Part shown: positions 44,374 to 57,157 of the stretch, in pieces | How the letters are laid out: every line of letters begins with the position of its first letter | Position numbering within the stretch: the first letter of the stretch is position 1 | Made by a program: the position numbers and the translations under genes | The notes under the pieces: generated by a model | Seen by the model: the letters and a program-made list of their open reading frames with translations, nothing else | Databases searched by the model: none | Told to the model about the DNA's origin: nothing | NCBI RefSeq assembly: GCF_029873635.1 | Contig: NC_080423.1 | Coordinates: 89,077,191 to 89,141,190, forward strand | Source: Malania oleifera | Taxonomy: Eukaryota > Streptophyta > Magnoliopsida > Santalales > Ximeniaceae | Reading direction: 5' to 3' | DNA length: 64,000 bases

Positions 44374-46391
44374 TGGTTTGTTCTGTTTTCAGTATATAAG
44401 GTTTAGGTTTTTATGTTATTTTATTTTTCTGTATGTATTGTTGTTTATTATTACTTTGTTAAGCTTTTTTTTTTTTATCATGATTCTAGGCTATTATTTT
44501 GTACATATGCAGTGGCTTGGTTTTCTATTTTCATTATGTTATATTGATATATTCTATGTGTCTCCTTTATTAGGTACATATTTTATCATCGATATGTGTT
44601 TGTTATTGTCTTATGGTATTAATTTTTGTAGGTTTACTGTATGTTTATCATCTATGTGTTTTTGCAAGTGGTATATTTAAGGGTTTCATTTACGTGTAAA
44701 TTTATTGTACATATTAAATAATATTATTATTGTTGGATTATTATTATCATTATTATTATTATTATTATTATTATTTTTATTATGTATTAGTTTTGTATTA
44801 TTATTAAAGTGTTTATATAACTATCGTAATAAAGCTTTTATTATTATTGTATATTGACATTGTTGGCATATTTATTGTATTAAATTTCTGCATATTTATG
44901 TGGTTCTTATTAGTGCCTTATATATTTATATTCATGTTATTATTGATTGCATATTTTAATTGTATACTTAATTTGCATGCACACTTATTATTGTTATTGC
45001 CATATATGTTTATTTGCATATTTATATTATCATCGAATGTACATTTAATTGTATAGCTAGCATATTTCTACTATTATTAGTGTGATTGCCTCATATAGTT
45101 ATTTGCATATTCATTGCGCATTCTATTGTATATTTGATTACACATTTATTTTCATATTTCCATGTTAGGTTTTGGTATATTTCCTAATTATCACATGTTT
45201 CCATATCGTACCCATGTATATTGGCATAATAGATTATAATTTGAATTGTTGCCATAATTTTGTCTTATTTGTTTCTATGTTGTTTATATTTAATTTCTAG
45301 GGTTTGAATTATTGTCACGTTTCCTTTATTGTTAATACTAGGGTTTTGTTAGTATTATGTCAGAGTTTTGATTATTTATAGTTAAGATTTATGCATGTAT
45401 TTGTTAAGATATATTATTATCATATTGTATAGCCTACATCTTAATTGTAGGGTTGATTTGTTTCTTTAATTATTTCCATATTGTATATATTTATATATAT
45501 TGTTATATTGTTATATTATTGTCGTGTTGTTTTATTGTTATTGTTGTAGCGAATATTCCTATAGTGTATATTGTTATATTGTTATATGGTATATATATAT
45601 GGGTATAATGTTATATTAAGTATATTGTTATATTTAGTATTCTTAGGTCACACGTTCATATTAAGAATATTGGCATATTTTAGTATTATATTAAGTTTAG
45701 TATTTTATTCTATATTATTATTATTATTATTATTATTATTATGTTTTGTATTATCTATTAGTGTATTTTTTTTTAATATATATGGTATCATTTTAGTAAC
45801 TTTAGTATCTTCATATATATAGTATATGGTGTTTTATTGATAAGTATATGTAGTTTAATTTCTTAGTGTATTATCTCATTAATATATATTAAAACCTCCC
45901 ATACTAGTATTTCCCTATAAAAATTTTATATATCATTTCAAAATTTTGGGAGTGTATTTTCTTAATTATAATCCCTATGATTTTATTGCGGGGGTATGAG
46001 CTTTCGGGCATCACGTACCTTTAAGCTCTGAGGGAATATATATGTATATATTTATTTATTTATTTATTTATTTTTCATAGGTATTTATAAATTCACAAAA
46101 AAGAGTAATTTAAAGATTTATTAGATTAACTTAGGGATAATTTCAAATTAATTAGGTACCGTTCGTAAGAACGGGCGCGTAGGGGGTGCTCGTACCTTCC
46201 CCTCGCGTAACCGAACTCCCGAGCCTAACTCTGGTAATGTAGACTGATTCTACCCCTAGCGGGGTAGTAATCATGTGTTCTAACCACACTAAAGGTTAGT
46301 GGCGACTCCTACACCATATTTTTTTATGAAAATATTAAAATGATTTTAATTCTGCCGCCCGGGGCACACGCACGCCCGGGACGTCGCAACA
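43099..46391 (+). repeat. Element C 5' LTR
   Basis: The first 700 bp are almost pure TTA/ATT low-complexity DNA. A TATA box (TTTATAAAAGGGG) lies at about 43888-43900, followed by an ordinary-composition leader. AC and AT microsatellites lie at 44272-44372. The end is GC-rich (CGCCCGGGACGTCGCAACA). Confidence 0.93.
43137..43800. repeat. TTA/ATT low-complexity tract in U3 of LTR C (5' copy)
   Basis: Interrupted runs of the TTA trinucleotide, up to about 19 perfect units, fill most of the presumed promoter-proximal U3. Lengths of several runs differ from those in the 3' copy at 53915-54590. ORFs of I, L and Y repeats here are artefacts. Confidence 0.95.
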
Positions 46392-46393
46392 GC

Positions 46394-46413
46394 TTGGCGA
46401 CTCCGCTGGGGAC
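46394..46413 (+). promoter_or_regulatory. Element C primer binding site
   Basis: TTGGCGACTCCGCTGGGGA begins 2 bp after the LTR. This matches the primer site of Tat/Ogre elements, which is attributed to an Arg-tRNA and differs from the Asp-type site of element H. Confidence 0.85.
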
Positions 46414-48059
46414 CTAGAGAGTCGAGCCATTAATTAATTGAAAATTATCCCAAGTTTAAATTTAATAAATCTATTAATTACTCTTTATTTTGTAAATATT
46501 GTAATTTGTAAATAACTTTACTTAATTGTAAATATTTTACTTCCATAATTTGTAAAAAACCTCAATTAATTAAAAATATTTTGTTTCCTAATTTGTTGAG
46601 CATTAATTGTAGATATTTTGATTCTAAATATTCTGAATAAGCATATTAATTGTAGATATTGTTAATAAGCATATTAATTATAGATATTTTGTATACTAAT
46701 CATAAATATTTTGTTTCCTTATTTTTTGTTTCCAAATTTTTTAGAATCAACATGTTAATAGCAGATAATATGTTTCCATATCTTGTGAATAAATACATTA
46801 ATGGTAGATATCTTGCTTCCATATTCTTTATAGCATGTGAATAAATGTGGGGATAGCGGGATTAGGTTAAAGTTTGAATTCACACACTCTCACGCTCTAT
46901 ACCCGAGCTTTACCTGCTAAGATTAGATTGGGGTGTAATAGCGTTTGTTCCTTCGTAGCTTAAGCTTGATGGGACCCACGAACCACCCCGCTCAATGTGA
47001 GTTTTGTCCGGACCCCTATGGGGGAGGATGAAATTTCAAATTGGGGACCTTTTTGTCAATAGGGATTAAAGCCTACCCACACGTAATTGTCCATAGTTTT
47101 CCCTTAATTAGGATAGAGTCATGAAGAAACCCTATAAAATAAGTGTACCTACCCTGAGTTGGGATAGGAGCCACATCCTTCTCCATGTATAGTGTGTTGT
47201 ATATAAGCTATGAGATACTTTGTATTATATCATACATTTGACATCCATACATACTACCTAGCCAGTATTCTGGAAAAGCCCAATAATGAGACCATGGCCC
47301 ATCCTTTCAAAAAATGAAGCACTTGGCCCAATCATTTTAAAATATGGGTTGGGCCAACCCTTTTCAAGTAACTCGGGCCCAATTTTTTGAGAAATAACAA
47401 GTATAGGCCCAACCTTTTCCTAAGTAAAAACTCGGTCCAGGCCTAATTTTCAAAATGGGTCAAATCTAGATTTCCATAAATGGGCTTCGGCCTTATTACC
47501 CTAAAAATCCAGGCCCATATTTTCTAAACAATCCAAGCCCAAATCCTTTTAAAATTAGGGCCTGATCCCATCATGAAGTATATTGAAGCCCATATTTTAA
47601 AATACTTGAGGCCTAAGTGCACACTAAAGTCCACAAGTCCGCACTGAACAAATCCAACGGGTTGACCAACCTAGGTCAACCCCAACCTCAGATCATAATT
47701 TGACCCTTCATAGAATCTGAGATACATGAACCGATTGAGGGAAGAATTGAATTTAAATTGTGGCCCATCAATGATTGTCTTGAAATCTCTCATTAGTGGG
47801 ACTTTTCCTAGAATGCTGACAAAGTAGTTAGTTAGGTTACATTGCATCCATGTATTCATGCGTAATTTCATGCGTAATCATGCACGCTAGGTCACATGCA
47901 TGTTCATATCTCTATTTGTATGTGTAATTGCACTAGTTACATCCATGCACAAACATACATTGCATCCATGCATTCATACCTATGCATTCACGATTCTAAA
48001 AAGGGAAGGTTTTGGTTTGCAGTGCCTAACCACAGAATTCGTCTGAGCAAGCAACATTG
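46414..48059 (+). other. Element C leader before gag
   Basis: About 1.65 kb with no ORF of note. It includes a stretch rich in GGCCCAA repeats at about 47280-47600 and many TGCAT/ATGCA motifs at 47840-47990. A long leader is usual in Tat elements. Confidence 0.7.
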
Positions 48060-49101
48060 AGACTGTCACGCATCAATACAATACCAGGAGAAGGGCAAAA
48101 GAAATGAGTGAACAATTGGAAGGTAGAGTCCTGGGCATAGAACAAGGATAGGAAGAATTGATTGAAAAAATGAGTAAAATTATGGAATTGTTGATGAACA
48201 AAAGAAAAGCGGTACAAAATGATTCTGAAACAGATATAGACCCTACTCATCCTCCAGGGTTCACCCTAAATCATGGACAAACATCAGCTCCACCACCTGG
48301 TGTCATGGGGGATCCAATGCCAAATATGCCTCCATTTATCCCAACTGTGCCTGCACAGGGGTTTCCAGTGGCAGGGACTTCCCCCTTAGCAACTCCTGAT
48401 ATGGAGATAAATAGACCTGAGTCTGAGCATCGTTGTGACGTATTGGAGAAGCGCTTGAAAGCAATTGAAGGGTATAATACATTTGATTCCGTTGACCCTA
48501 ATGACCTTTGCCTAGTACCAAAGGTCACTCTGCCGCCAAAATTCAAGTTGCCGGATTTTGAAAAATTCGATGGGACCCACTGTCCTCGGACCCACCTGCG
48601 CTTGTATTGCCAAAAAATGGCTGCACATACTGATGATGAAAGGTTGATGATGCATTGCTTTCAAGATAGTTTGACTAGAGCAGCTATCAGATGGTACATT
48701 CAGCAGGATTGAGCTCGAATTCGTACTTGGAAAGATCTGGCAATTCCTTCATAGCTCAGTACCGCCACGTGATAGAAATGGCACCTGATCGCATGACCTT
48801 ACAAAGCATGCAAATGAAACCTAATGAAACATTCATAGAATATGCATATAGATGGAGGGACATGTCCATCCAAGTGAGCCCTCCAGTGGAAGATAGAGAG
48901 GCTATCTCCCTATTCGTGAATACATTGAAAGATCCCTACTTCGGACATCTCCTAGGGGCAACCCCACATGACTTTATGGATATTGTTGCTACTGGAGAGA
49001 GAATTGAAACGGCCATCAAAGTCGGAAGAACCAAAAGTGGTGATGCAGAAACTGACCCAAGTAAGAGGAAGAAAGACGAGGAAGCACAGATGATTTAGGG
49101 G
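48060..49101 (+). pseudogene. Element C gag, main part
   Basis: An ATG at about 48104 gives MSEQLEGRVLGIEQG, a stop, then a long open piece: KMSKIMELLMNK, a proline-rich stretch (PTHPPGFTLNHG, PPPGVMGDPM), RCDVLEKRLKAIEGYNTFD, VPKVTLPPKFKLPDFEKFDG and LRLYCQKMAAHTDDERLMMH, ending at a stop near 48710. In another frame it continues as DRMTLQSMQMKPNETFIEYA, EREAISLF-like text (DREAISLFVNTLKDPYFGHL) and GATPHDFMDIVATGERIE. This is Tat-type gag with at least two stops and a frameshift, so it is not translatable as one protein. Confidence 0.87.
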
Positions 49102-49542
49102 CATCATTACCAAGAGGGTAAAATCTAGGGGACAAATAAGAATTTTTCCTACAAGCCCATAGTCCATCCGATAGTGCATTCAGGTGTGCAACCCCAAGAA
49201 GTTCCCTTCGGACCTAAGCCTATTTCAAGGCAGCTGAGTGTTCAGGACACGGGAGGGAGCCCCCTAATGGAAAGAAAGAAAAAAGAAGTTCAACCTATTC
49301 CGATGACTTACGCAGAATTGTTCCCGCAATTGGTGGAAATTTAAATGGTTGCACCAATACCAGGATTGTTGCTACAATCCCCTTTCCCAAGGTGGTACGA
49401 CCCAAATGCTCGATGCGAGTATCATTCTGGGGCAATAGGTCATTCAATCGAAAAATGTTGGCATTTCAAGCATAAAGTACAAACCTTAAGAGATTTGGGT
49501 CTATTGGCAATTGACGTGGAGGAGCCTATTGTGCAACATTGA
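49102..49542 (+). pseudogene. Element C gag C-terminus with CCHC-like motif
   Basis: PIPMTYAELFPQLVEI, a stop, then MVAPIPGLLLQSPFPRWYDP and the zinc-binding-like CEYHSGAIGHSIEKCWHFKH (about 49411-49470), typical of Tat gag. It ends IVQH with a stop at 49540. The protease that normally follows is absent. Confidence 0.85.
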
Positions 49543-52440
49543 AGGAATATTTTGAAGATCAGATCTGTCAAAGAAGTACAACAAGTTTTGAACCAGAGAT
49601 ATTCCGCATATAGTCTGAATAAATGGGTTTACTTTTTACCATGGAAACAGAGAAATACAAGTGGCAAGCTTTTGATTATTCGCCCCCTACATGGATGCTT
49701 TTATCTTCTTTTGTTTTCTTCTTTCTTTTGTTGCAATTTATTAAAGGTTTTATCTCCGAAGTTTCCTTTGCTATCAAAGAAACGAAATTATGCATTTTCG
49801 TATATCACTTGCATCGAGAGTTCAATGTTCAAAATTTTGTTTACTCGTGTTTCTTTGCTAAGATAAGGAAAATAAAATACCAGTATTCATGAACCAAAAG
49901 CAGGTGTTAGTTATGAAAAATTCAAGCTACGAGACGAAAATAAAGCAAGATGAAACAATGTTCGTCACTCTATGAGTTCGAATACTACGAAGAAGTTCTG
50001 AAAGCCTCAGTAAAATATGGGTTGGTTCCACGAATCTAATGTTAGTCCGCTAATCAAGTTTTGATCGAATGATAGATGGCCATCTTTGGCCGATCAGTTA
50101 TCCCTAAAAAGAACCCAATATTGATTTACCATTTGTTAACCCACTTGAGCTTGATTGTTAAACTAATTTTTCTTAAAAGTCAGTTCACCAGAAATTTAAC
50201 TCGGGTTTGGGTGCCTTAGCATTTGACAAGTCATTTGAGACAATAATCATTATCAAAAGGATGGCAGGCTATTTTTTTCTGCTACCCAAAAGAAAGGCAA
50301 AAGAGAAACCCCTTGCAAAGCCCTTTTTGAGCCTGAAAAATTTCATTCTTAACCCGTCAAAGGATCACACTCCATACTGGGCAGTTTTAAGAAAATGATC
50401 AGTCCCAAATGGAATTCAAATGAAAATGAAGTTAAGATTCCTTCATAAAAGGAAAAGCAAAAGTTGCGATAAAAGGAAGAAGAAAAGGAAGAAGAAAGAA
50501 AAATAAGGGACGTACTACATATGTGATCTTTGACCAAATTACCCTTGATAAAATCAACGATTTTGAGCCTTATTTAACTCTTTTCTTCTTTAACCCAAAC
50601 CCTAGCCTGCATTACAGTCCAAATGAAGTCCTGACCAGATTGGTATACATTGTTGTGTCAAATGATTTGTCAGACACAATATTGTGTCTGAACTACGTAA
50701 TGACCTGATCCTGAAAGGGTACGTAGGCAACTTGTCCAAATGACAAGTTCGATCACTTGCAAGTGCCTCAATTCAAACTGGGAGCATAAAACATCATTAT
50801 GGGATGGGATTTTTGAGCCTTAGTTTTCCTTTTATTCTGAAAACCTGTATCCCTCATCCAACGTTTCATCCCGAGTCTTAAAGACCATCTTGAGATCAAA
50901 ACATTAGTCGGACTTGACTGAACTAGGGGCAACCATTAAACAAAAGGTTCTCAATGGTTTCGCAGCAGAACAAGGTGGAAGAAGAGTCCCCCAATAAAAC
51001 TGGGGCAATCGGTTAAAAAAGAAAATCAGTTATTCAGTTCGAAAAGTTAGCACCATCATCATTAGGGCTCTCGAATACTGGTATGAATTTTTTCCATTGA
51101 AATAGCAAGCGAACTCAGTAAAACATCTATTTTGTGCATATGACCTTTTGATTTAGCAAGTTGATGTCCTAAACGCATGATCATTTATCATTCATTCCCC
51201 CATCCAAAAAAAAAAAAAAAATCCATTCTTCAAAAGCTCTAAAAGGAGGACGGATGGTCAAAAGGGCTTAATCACTGACACATTCGCCAAAAGAGGATCC
51301 TTGTGAAAGACAGGTAAAATGGTCAAGAATAGTTACAGATGCACTCAAATGATCCAAACTCCGTGTTGAGTTCTAGTGACGCTGATTTGGGGTGCCTTCG
51401 TGTCAAAGTCAAATTTGAAGCCAATATCAGTAACAAACGATGGTAAATGGGGCAGATTTTGGGTTGAGTTTTGTTTGGACTAATTCCGATGCCGTCATAT
51501 CAGAGTGCATGATGAAAACATAGCCAATATCAGTGGATGAGGATCGAAACTAGGCAATTTTTGAGTTCATTGGAGCAAATTCAAGAGCTTTCAGGACAGA
51601 ATCAAAGTCAAAAACAGGGTCATGACCAGTGGCATGTAAACACTAGGGCAGATTTTGAGTGCCTTTTGGAATTTGAAACATGGCCAGAATCAGTAGGCAC
51701 ACCCAAGATCAGAGATTGGGTTGTTGATTACAAGCATATTGGAAGGAGAAAAGATTCATGCATTACCATGCATTTCATTCATTACCATACAGTTCATACA
51801 TTGCATAAGAAAGAAAATATAAAGGGCATCTCATTCAATATGCATACATCTTTGCATTCACGCATCACTATGCACATAGAACAACATTTCACTGCATTCT
51901 AGCATCTTAGGTAGCAACATGCATACATATAGCAATAGAGCACTATTCAATCACACTTGCCTGGTTGAATAAACTTTTGAATAATTCTTTTGCCTCATTG
52001 ACTGAGCCATTCTGGTCTAGACGTATTTTGAAATTGGGGCAGCTGGCCCCAATGCACAGATTAACATACTTTGAAACTGTGGCAGTTGACCCCTTGGTTG
52101 TTGAGTCTCAAAGAGGGTAATCTAAAGACAGCCAAAAAAACTCATGTTTTCATTCCCGATTGATAATCCCCAATGGAATAATTCTGAGCCCTATGCTTGA
52201 GGACACTTTCCAAAAAATCTCAAGACTTCGTACCCGATTCATCATCCCCCATACAAAGTAGCCATTTCCCTGGTCCAAATTGAGTCATCTACCTTAAAAT
52301 TAGGGCATCGACCCTCACATCCAAAATTGGTGTTGTTCATGACGATATCGAGGTGTTGGATCACCTTAAAGCTTTCTTGATTACCTCATTCATGAGAGCA
52401 GTTTCATCCAAATTATTCTGATTATCTTATTCACTTTTAT
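49543..52440 (+). other. Element C noncoding region in place of pol
   Basis: About 2.9 kb where protease-RT-RNase H-integrase would be expected. Only short unrelated ORFs occur, and none shows pol motifs. The text CGACCTGATCC-like plus GGGTACGTAGGCAACTTG (about 50700-50735) resembles the region downstream of integrase in Tat elements, suggesting that this is mostly 3' region and that pol was lost cleanly. A poly-A run is at 51208-51222. Confidence 0.6.
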
Positions 52441-53200
52441 TTGACCCATCGCGGTCCACTCTTATTGACCCATCGCGGTCCACTTTTATTGACCCATCGC
52501 GGTCCATTCTTATTAACCCTTCGTGGTCCCATCTTATTGACCCTTCGCGGTCCTACCTTATTGGCCTATCACGGTCCTATTCTTATTGACCCATTGCGGT
52601 CCCATCTTATTGACCCTTCGCGGTCCCACCTTATTGACCTATCACGGTCCTATTCTTATTGACCCATTGTGGTCCCACCTTATTGACCATTTACGGTCCT
52701 ATTCTTATTGACCCATTGCGGTCCCACCTTATTGACCTATCACGGTCCCATCTTATTGACCCATTGCGGTCCCACCTTATTGAACTATCACGGTCCCATT
52801 CTTATTGACCCATTGCGGTGCCACCTTATTGACCTATCACGGTCCCATCTTATTGACCCATTGCGGTTCCACCTTATTGACCTATCACGGTCCCATTCTT
52901 ATTGACCCATTGCGGTCCCATCTTATTGCCCCATTGCGGTCCCACCTTATTGACCCATCGCTGTCCCATCTTATTGACCATTCGCGGTCCAACTCTTATT
53001 GACCCTTCACAGTCCCACGTTATTGACCCTTGGCGGTCCCATTCTTATTGACCCATCGCGGTCCCACCTTATTGACCCTTTGTGGTCCCACCTTATTGAC
53101 CTATCACGGTCCCACTTTATTGACCCTTTGCGGTCTCACCTTATTGACCCATCGAGGTCCCATCTTATTGACCATTCACGGTCCCACCTTATTGACCCTT
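52441..53200 (+). repeat. Tandem array 1 in 3' region of element C (about 24-bp unit)
   Basis: About 31 units of the type TTATTGACCCATCGCGGTCC plus 4-6 variable bases. Two main variants alternate: CATCGCGG/CATTGCGG and CTATCACGG. Every unit keeps TTATTG and GGTCC with few exceptions. The array reads open in more than one frame, which explains the repetitive short ORFs. There are no unique spacers. Confidence 0.95.
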
Positions 53201-53700
53201 CATGAACTATAGCTCGGGTTCCTACACCCGGTGCGAGTCACCCTTCGTGAACTATAGCTCGGGTTCCTACACCCGGTGCGAGTCACCTTTCCGTGAACTA
53301 TAGCTCGGGTTCCTACACCCGGTGCAAGTCACCTTCTGTGAACTATAGCTCGGGTTCCTACACCCGGTGCAAGTCACCCTTTCGTGAACTATAGCTCGGG
53401 TTCCTACACCCGGTGCAAGTCCCCCTTCCGTGAACTATAGCTCAGGTTCCTACACCCGGTGCAAGTCACCCATCATGAACTATAGCTCGGGTTCCTACAC
53501 CCGGTGCAAGTCACCCTTCCGTGAACTATAGCTTGGGTTCCTACACCCGGTGCAAGTCACCCTTCCGTGCACTATAGCTCGGGTTCCTACACCCGGTGCA
53601 AGTCACCCCTCTGTGAACTATAGCTCGGGTTCCTACACCCGGTGCAAGTCACCTCTCATGAACTGTAGCTCGGGTTCCTATACTCGACGCAAGTCATTCT
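53201..53700 (+). repeat. Tandem array 2 in 3' region of element C (46-bp unit)
   Basis: Eleven copies of a 45-46-bp unit containing GAACTATAGCTCGGGTTCC and TACACCCGGTGCAAGTCACC. Copies begin at about 53202, 53247, 53293, 53338, 53384, 53430, 53475, 53521, 53566, 53612 and 53657; the last is the most diverged. It abuts array 1 without a gap. Confidence 0.95.
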
Positions 53701-53876
53701 CATGTGCTCTCAAGCATACATGCAAATCGGTTTTCACAAATCATTTTGGTCTCTTCCGTTACAATGGGTCTCGTCCAAAATCAGCGTCTTTTATCTTTGC
53801 AGGTTTATTGCCACAAATAACGTAGGAGAGATCTTACTTTTACTTTGAAGCAACGAATCCTACAAAGAGGGGCAGC
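53701..53876 (+). other. Element C 3' flank and polypurine tract
   Basis: Single-copy sequence after the arrays, ending ACAAAGAGGGGCAGC (53862-53876) directly before the 3' LTR. The purine run is the plus-strand primer. Confidence 0.85.
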
Positions 53877-54374
53877 TGTAGACACCCCATTTTTACCCAG
53901 GCCCAATATATGTATTACTATTATTATTATTATTTTATTATTATTATTATTATTATTTATTCTTATTATTATTATTATTATTAATCTTCACTAATCTTGT
54001 TATTTTAATTATTATTATTATTATTAATTATTATTTTCATTATTATTTTTATTATTTTTATTATCATTAGTATTTTTATTACTATTATTACTATTATCTT
54101 ATTTATTATTATTATTTTTCATTAGTATTATTATTATTACTTTTATTTTTATTTCTATTTATATTGTTTATTATTATTATTATTATTTATTATTTTCATT
54201 ATTATTGACATTATTTTTAATTATTATTATTATTAGTATGTTTACCTTTATTATTACTATTATTATTATTATTATTTTATTTATTTATTTATCTTTATTA
54301 TTACTATTATTATTATTATTTTATTTATTTATTTATCTTTGTTATTACTATTATTATTGTTATTATTTATTTCA

Positions 54375-54413
<39 letters not shown>

Positions 54414-54486
54414 GTTATTATTTTGTTGTCACTATTATTTTTAGTATCTTTATTATCATTATTATTATTACTATTATTTATTTATC

Positions 54487-54539
<53 letters not shown>

Positions 54540-55050
54540 TTCTGTATTATTATTATTATTATTAGTTATTTTTGTCATTACTATTATATATATTATTACC
54601 ATAAAATATGAAGGGAATAAAAATGAAAAAGGAAAGGAGAAGAAGGAATTTTTAGGGTTGAGATTTTATAAAAGGGGGGAGCTAGAGTGCACATCCACAG
54701 CCGGAGCCAGAAATAAAATCCCCTGCTTCTTCTTCTTCTTCTTTTCCGAGCCCCGTTCCAGCCCTCGAGCCACCACTGCTCATCCGCTTTGCCATAGACT
54801 ACGGCAGCCCCTCATCCCTAGCCACCGTCTTCAGCAAAGCACCACCCTGGGGAGACTCACAACCACCTTGGTGTCACACAACCAGCAAGCCAGCATTCCA
54901 GCTGCCGCGAGCACAGTCAACAACTCTGGCCGCCCTCCGTCCTCCGGTGACCTGCTTCTCAAGTGGCCGACTAGGTATATATTGGCTTGTATATATGTAT
55001 AATGGTACAAAGGTGGTATCTTTAGGTATTGTATATGTAGATATACATAT

Positions 55051-55087
<37 letters not shown>

Positions 55088-55098
55088 CACACGCGCAC

Positions 55099-55146
<48 letters not shown>

Positions 55147-56475
55147 TGGTTTGTTCTGTTTTCAGTATATAAGGTTTAGGTTTTTATGTTATTTTATTTT
55201 TCTGTATGTATTGTTGTTTATTATTACTTTGTTAAGCTTTTTTTTTTTATCATGATTCTAGGCTATTATTTTGTACATATGCAGTGGCTTGGTTTTCCAT
55301 TTTCATTATGTTATATTGATATATTCTATGTGTTTCCTTTATTAGGTACATATTTTATCATCAATATGTGTTTGTTATTGTCTTATGGTATTAATTTTTG
55401 TAGGTTTACTATATGTTTATCATCTATGTGTTTTTGCAGGTGGTATATTTAAGGGTTTCATTTACGTGTAAATTTATTGTACATATTAAATAATATTATT
55501 ATTGTTGGATTATTATTATCATTATTATTATTATTATTTTTATTATGTATTAGTTTTGTATTATTATTAAAGTGTTTATATAACTATCGTAATAAAGCTT
55601 TTATTATTATTGTGTATTGACATTGTTGGCATATTTATTGTATTAAATTTCTGCATATTTATGTGGTTCTTATTAGTGCCTTATATATTTATATTCATGT
55701 TATTATTGATTGCATATTTTAATTGTATACTTAATTTGCATGCACACTTATTATTGTTATTGCCATATATGTTTATTTGCATATTTATATTATCATCGAA
55801 CGTACATTTAATTGTATAGCTAGCATATTTCTACTATTATTAGTGTGATTGCCTCATATAGTTATTTGCATATTCATTGCGCATTCTATTGTATATTTGA
55901 TTACACATTTATTTTCATATTTCCATGTTAGGTTTTGGTATATTTCCTAATTATCACATGTTTCCATATCGTACCCATGTATATTGGCATAATAGATTAT
56001 AATTTGAATTGTTGCCATAATTTTGTCTTATTTGTTTCTATGTTGTTTATATTTAATTTCTAGGGTTTGAATTATTGTCACGTTTCCTTTATTGTTAATA
56101 CTAGGGTTTTGTTAGTATTATGTCAGAGTTTTGATTATTTATAGTTAAGATTTATGCATGTATTTGTTAAGATATATTATTATCATATTGTATAGCCTAC
56201 ATCTTAATTGTAGGGTTGATTTGTTTCTTTAATTATTTCCATATTGTATATATTTATATATATTGTTATATTGTTATATTATTGTCGTGTTGTTTTATTG
56301 TTATTGTTGTAGCGAATATTCCTATAGTGTATATTGTTATATTGTTATATGGTATATATATATGAGTATAATGTTATATTAAGTATATTGTTATATTTAG
56401 TATTCTTAGGTCACACGTTCATATTAAGAATATTGGCATATTTTAGTATTATATTAAGTTTAGTATTTTATTCTA

Positions 56476-56508
<33 letters not shown>

Positions 56509-57157
56509 GTTTTGTATTATCTATTAGTGTATTTTTTTTTAATATATATGGTATCATTTTAGTAACTTTAGTATCTTCATATATATAGTATATGGTGTTT
56601 TATTGATAAGTATATGTAGTTTAATTTCTTAGTGTATTATCTCATTAATATATATTAAAACCTCCCATACTAGTATTTCCCTATAAAAATTTTATATATC
56701 ATTTCAAAATTTTGGGAGTGTATTTTCTTAATTATAATCCCTATGATTTTATTGCGGGGGTATGAGCTTTCGGGCATCACGTACCTTTAAGCTCTGAGGG
56801 AATATATATGTATATATTTATTTATTTATTTATTTATTTTTCATAGGTATTTATAAATTCACAAAAAAGAGTAATTTAAAGATTTATTAGATTAACTTAG
56901 GGATAATTTCAAATTAATTAGGTACCGTTCGTAAGAACGGGCGCGTAGGGGGTGCTCGTACCTTCCCCTCGCGTAACCGAACTCCCGAGCCTAACTCTGG
57001 TAATGTAGACCGATTCTACCCCTAGCGGGGTAGTAATCATGTGTTCTAACCACACTAAAGGTTAGTGGCGACTCCTACACCATATTTTTCTATGAAAATA
57101 TTAAAATGATTTTAATTCCGCCGCCCGGGGCACACGCGCGCCCGGGACGTCGCGACA
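53877..57157 (+). repeat. Element C 3' LTR
   Basis: Near-identical to 43099-46391. It includes the same TTA-rich U3 (53915-54590), a TATA box at about 54664-54676, AC/AT microsatellites at about 55050-55144 and the GC-rich end CCCGGGACGTCGCGACA. Differences are mainly C/T and G/A changes and microsatellite length. Confidence 0.93.

Larger units (their letters stand above)
43099..57157 (+). mobile_element. Element C: young non-autonomous Tat/Ogre-like element
   Basis: A 14.06-kb element bounded by TGTAGACACCCC and GTCGCGACA and flanked by CTACT at 43094-43098 and 57158-57162. LTRs of 3293 and 3281 bp enclose a leader, a gag region, 2.9 kb of noncoding sequence, two tandem arrays and a polypurine tract. 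No protease, RT, RNase H or integrase is visible, so movement would have needed proteins from a relative. Outside microsatellites the LTRs differ at about 20 sites in 2.6 kb by eye, mostly transitions. It lies in the integrase of copia B. Confidence 0.93.

Noticed and set aside
52441..53700. Regular repeats that could suggest a CRISPR array
   Set aside because: Units are head-to-tail tandem copies without unique spacers, inside a plant retrotransposon, with no cas-like genes.
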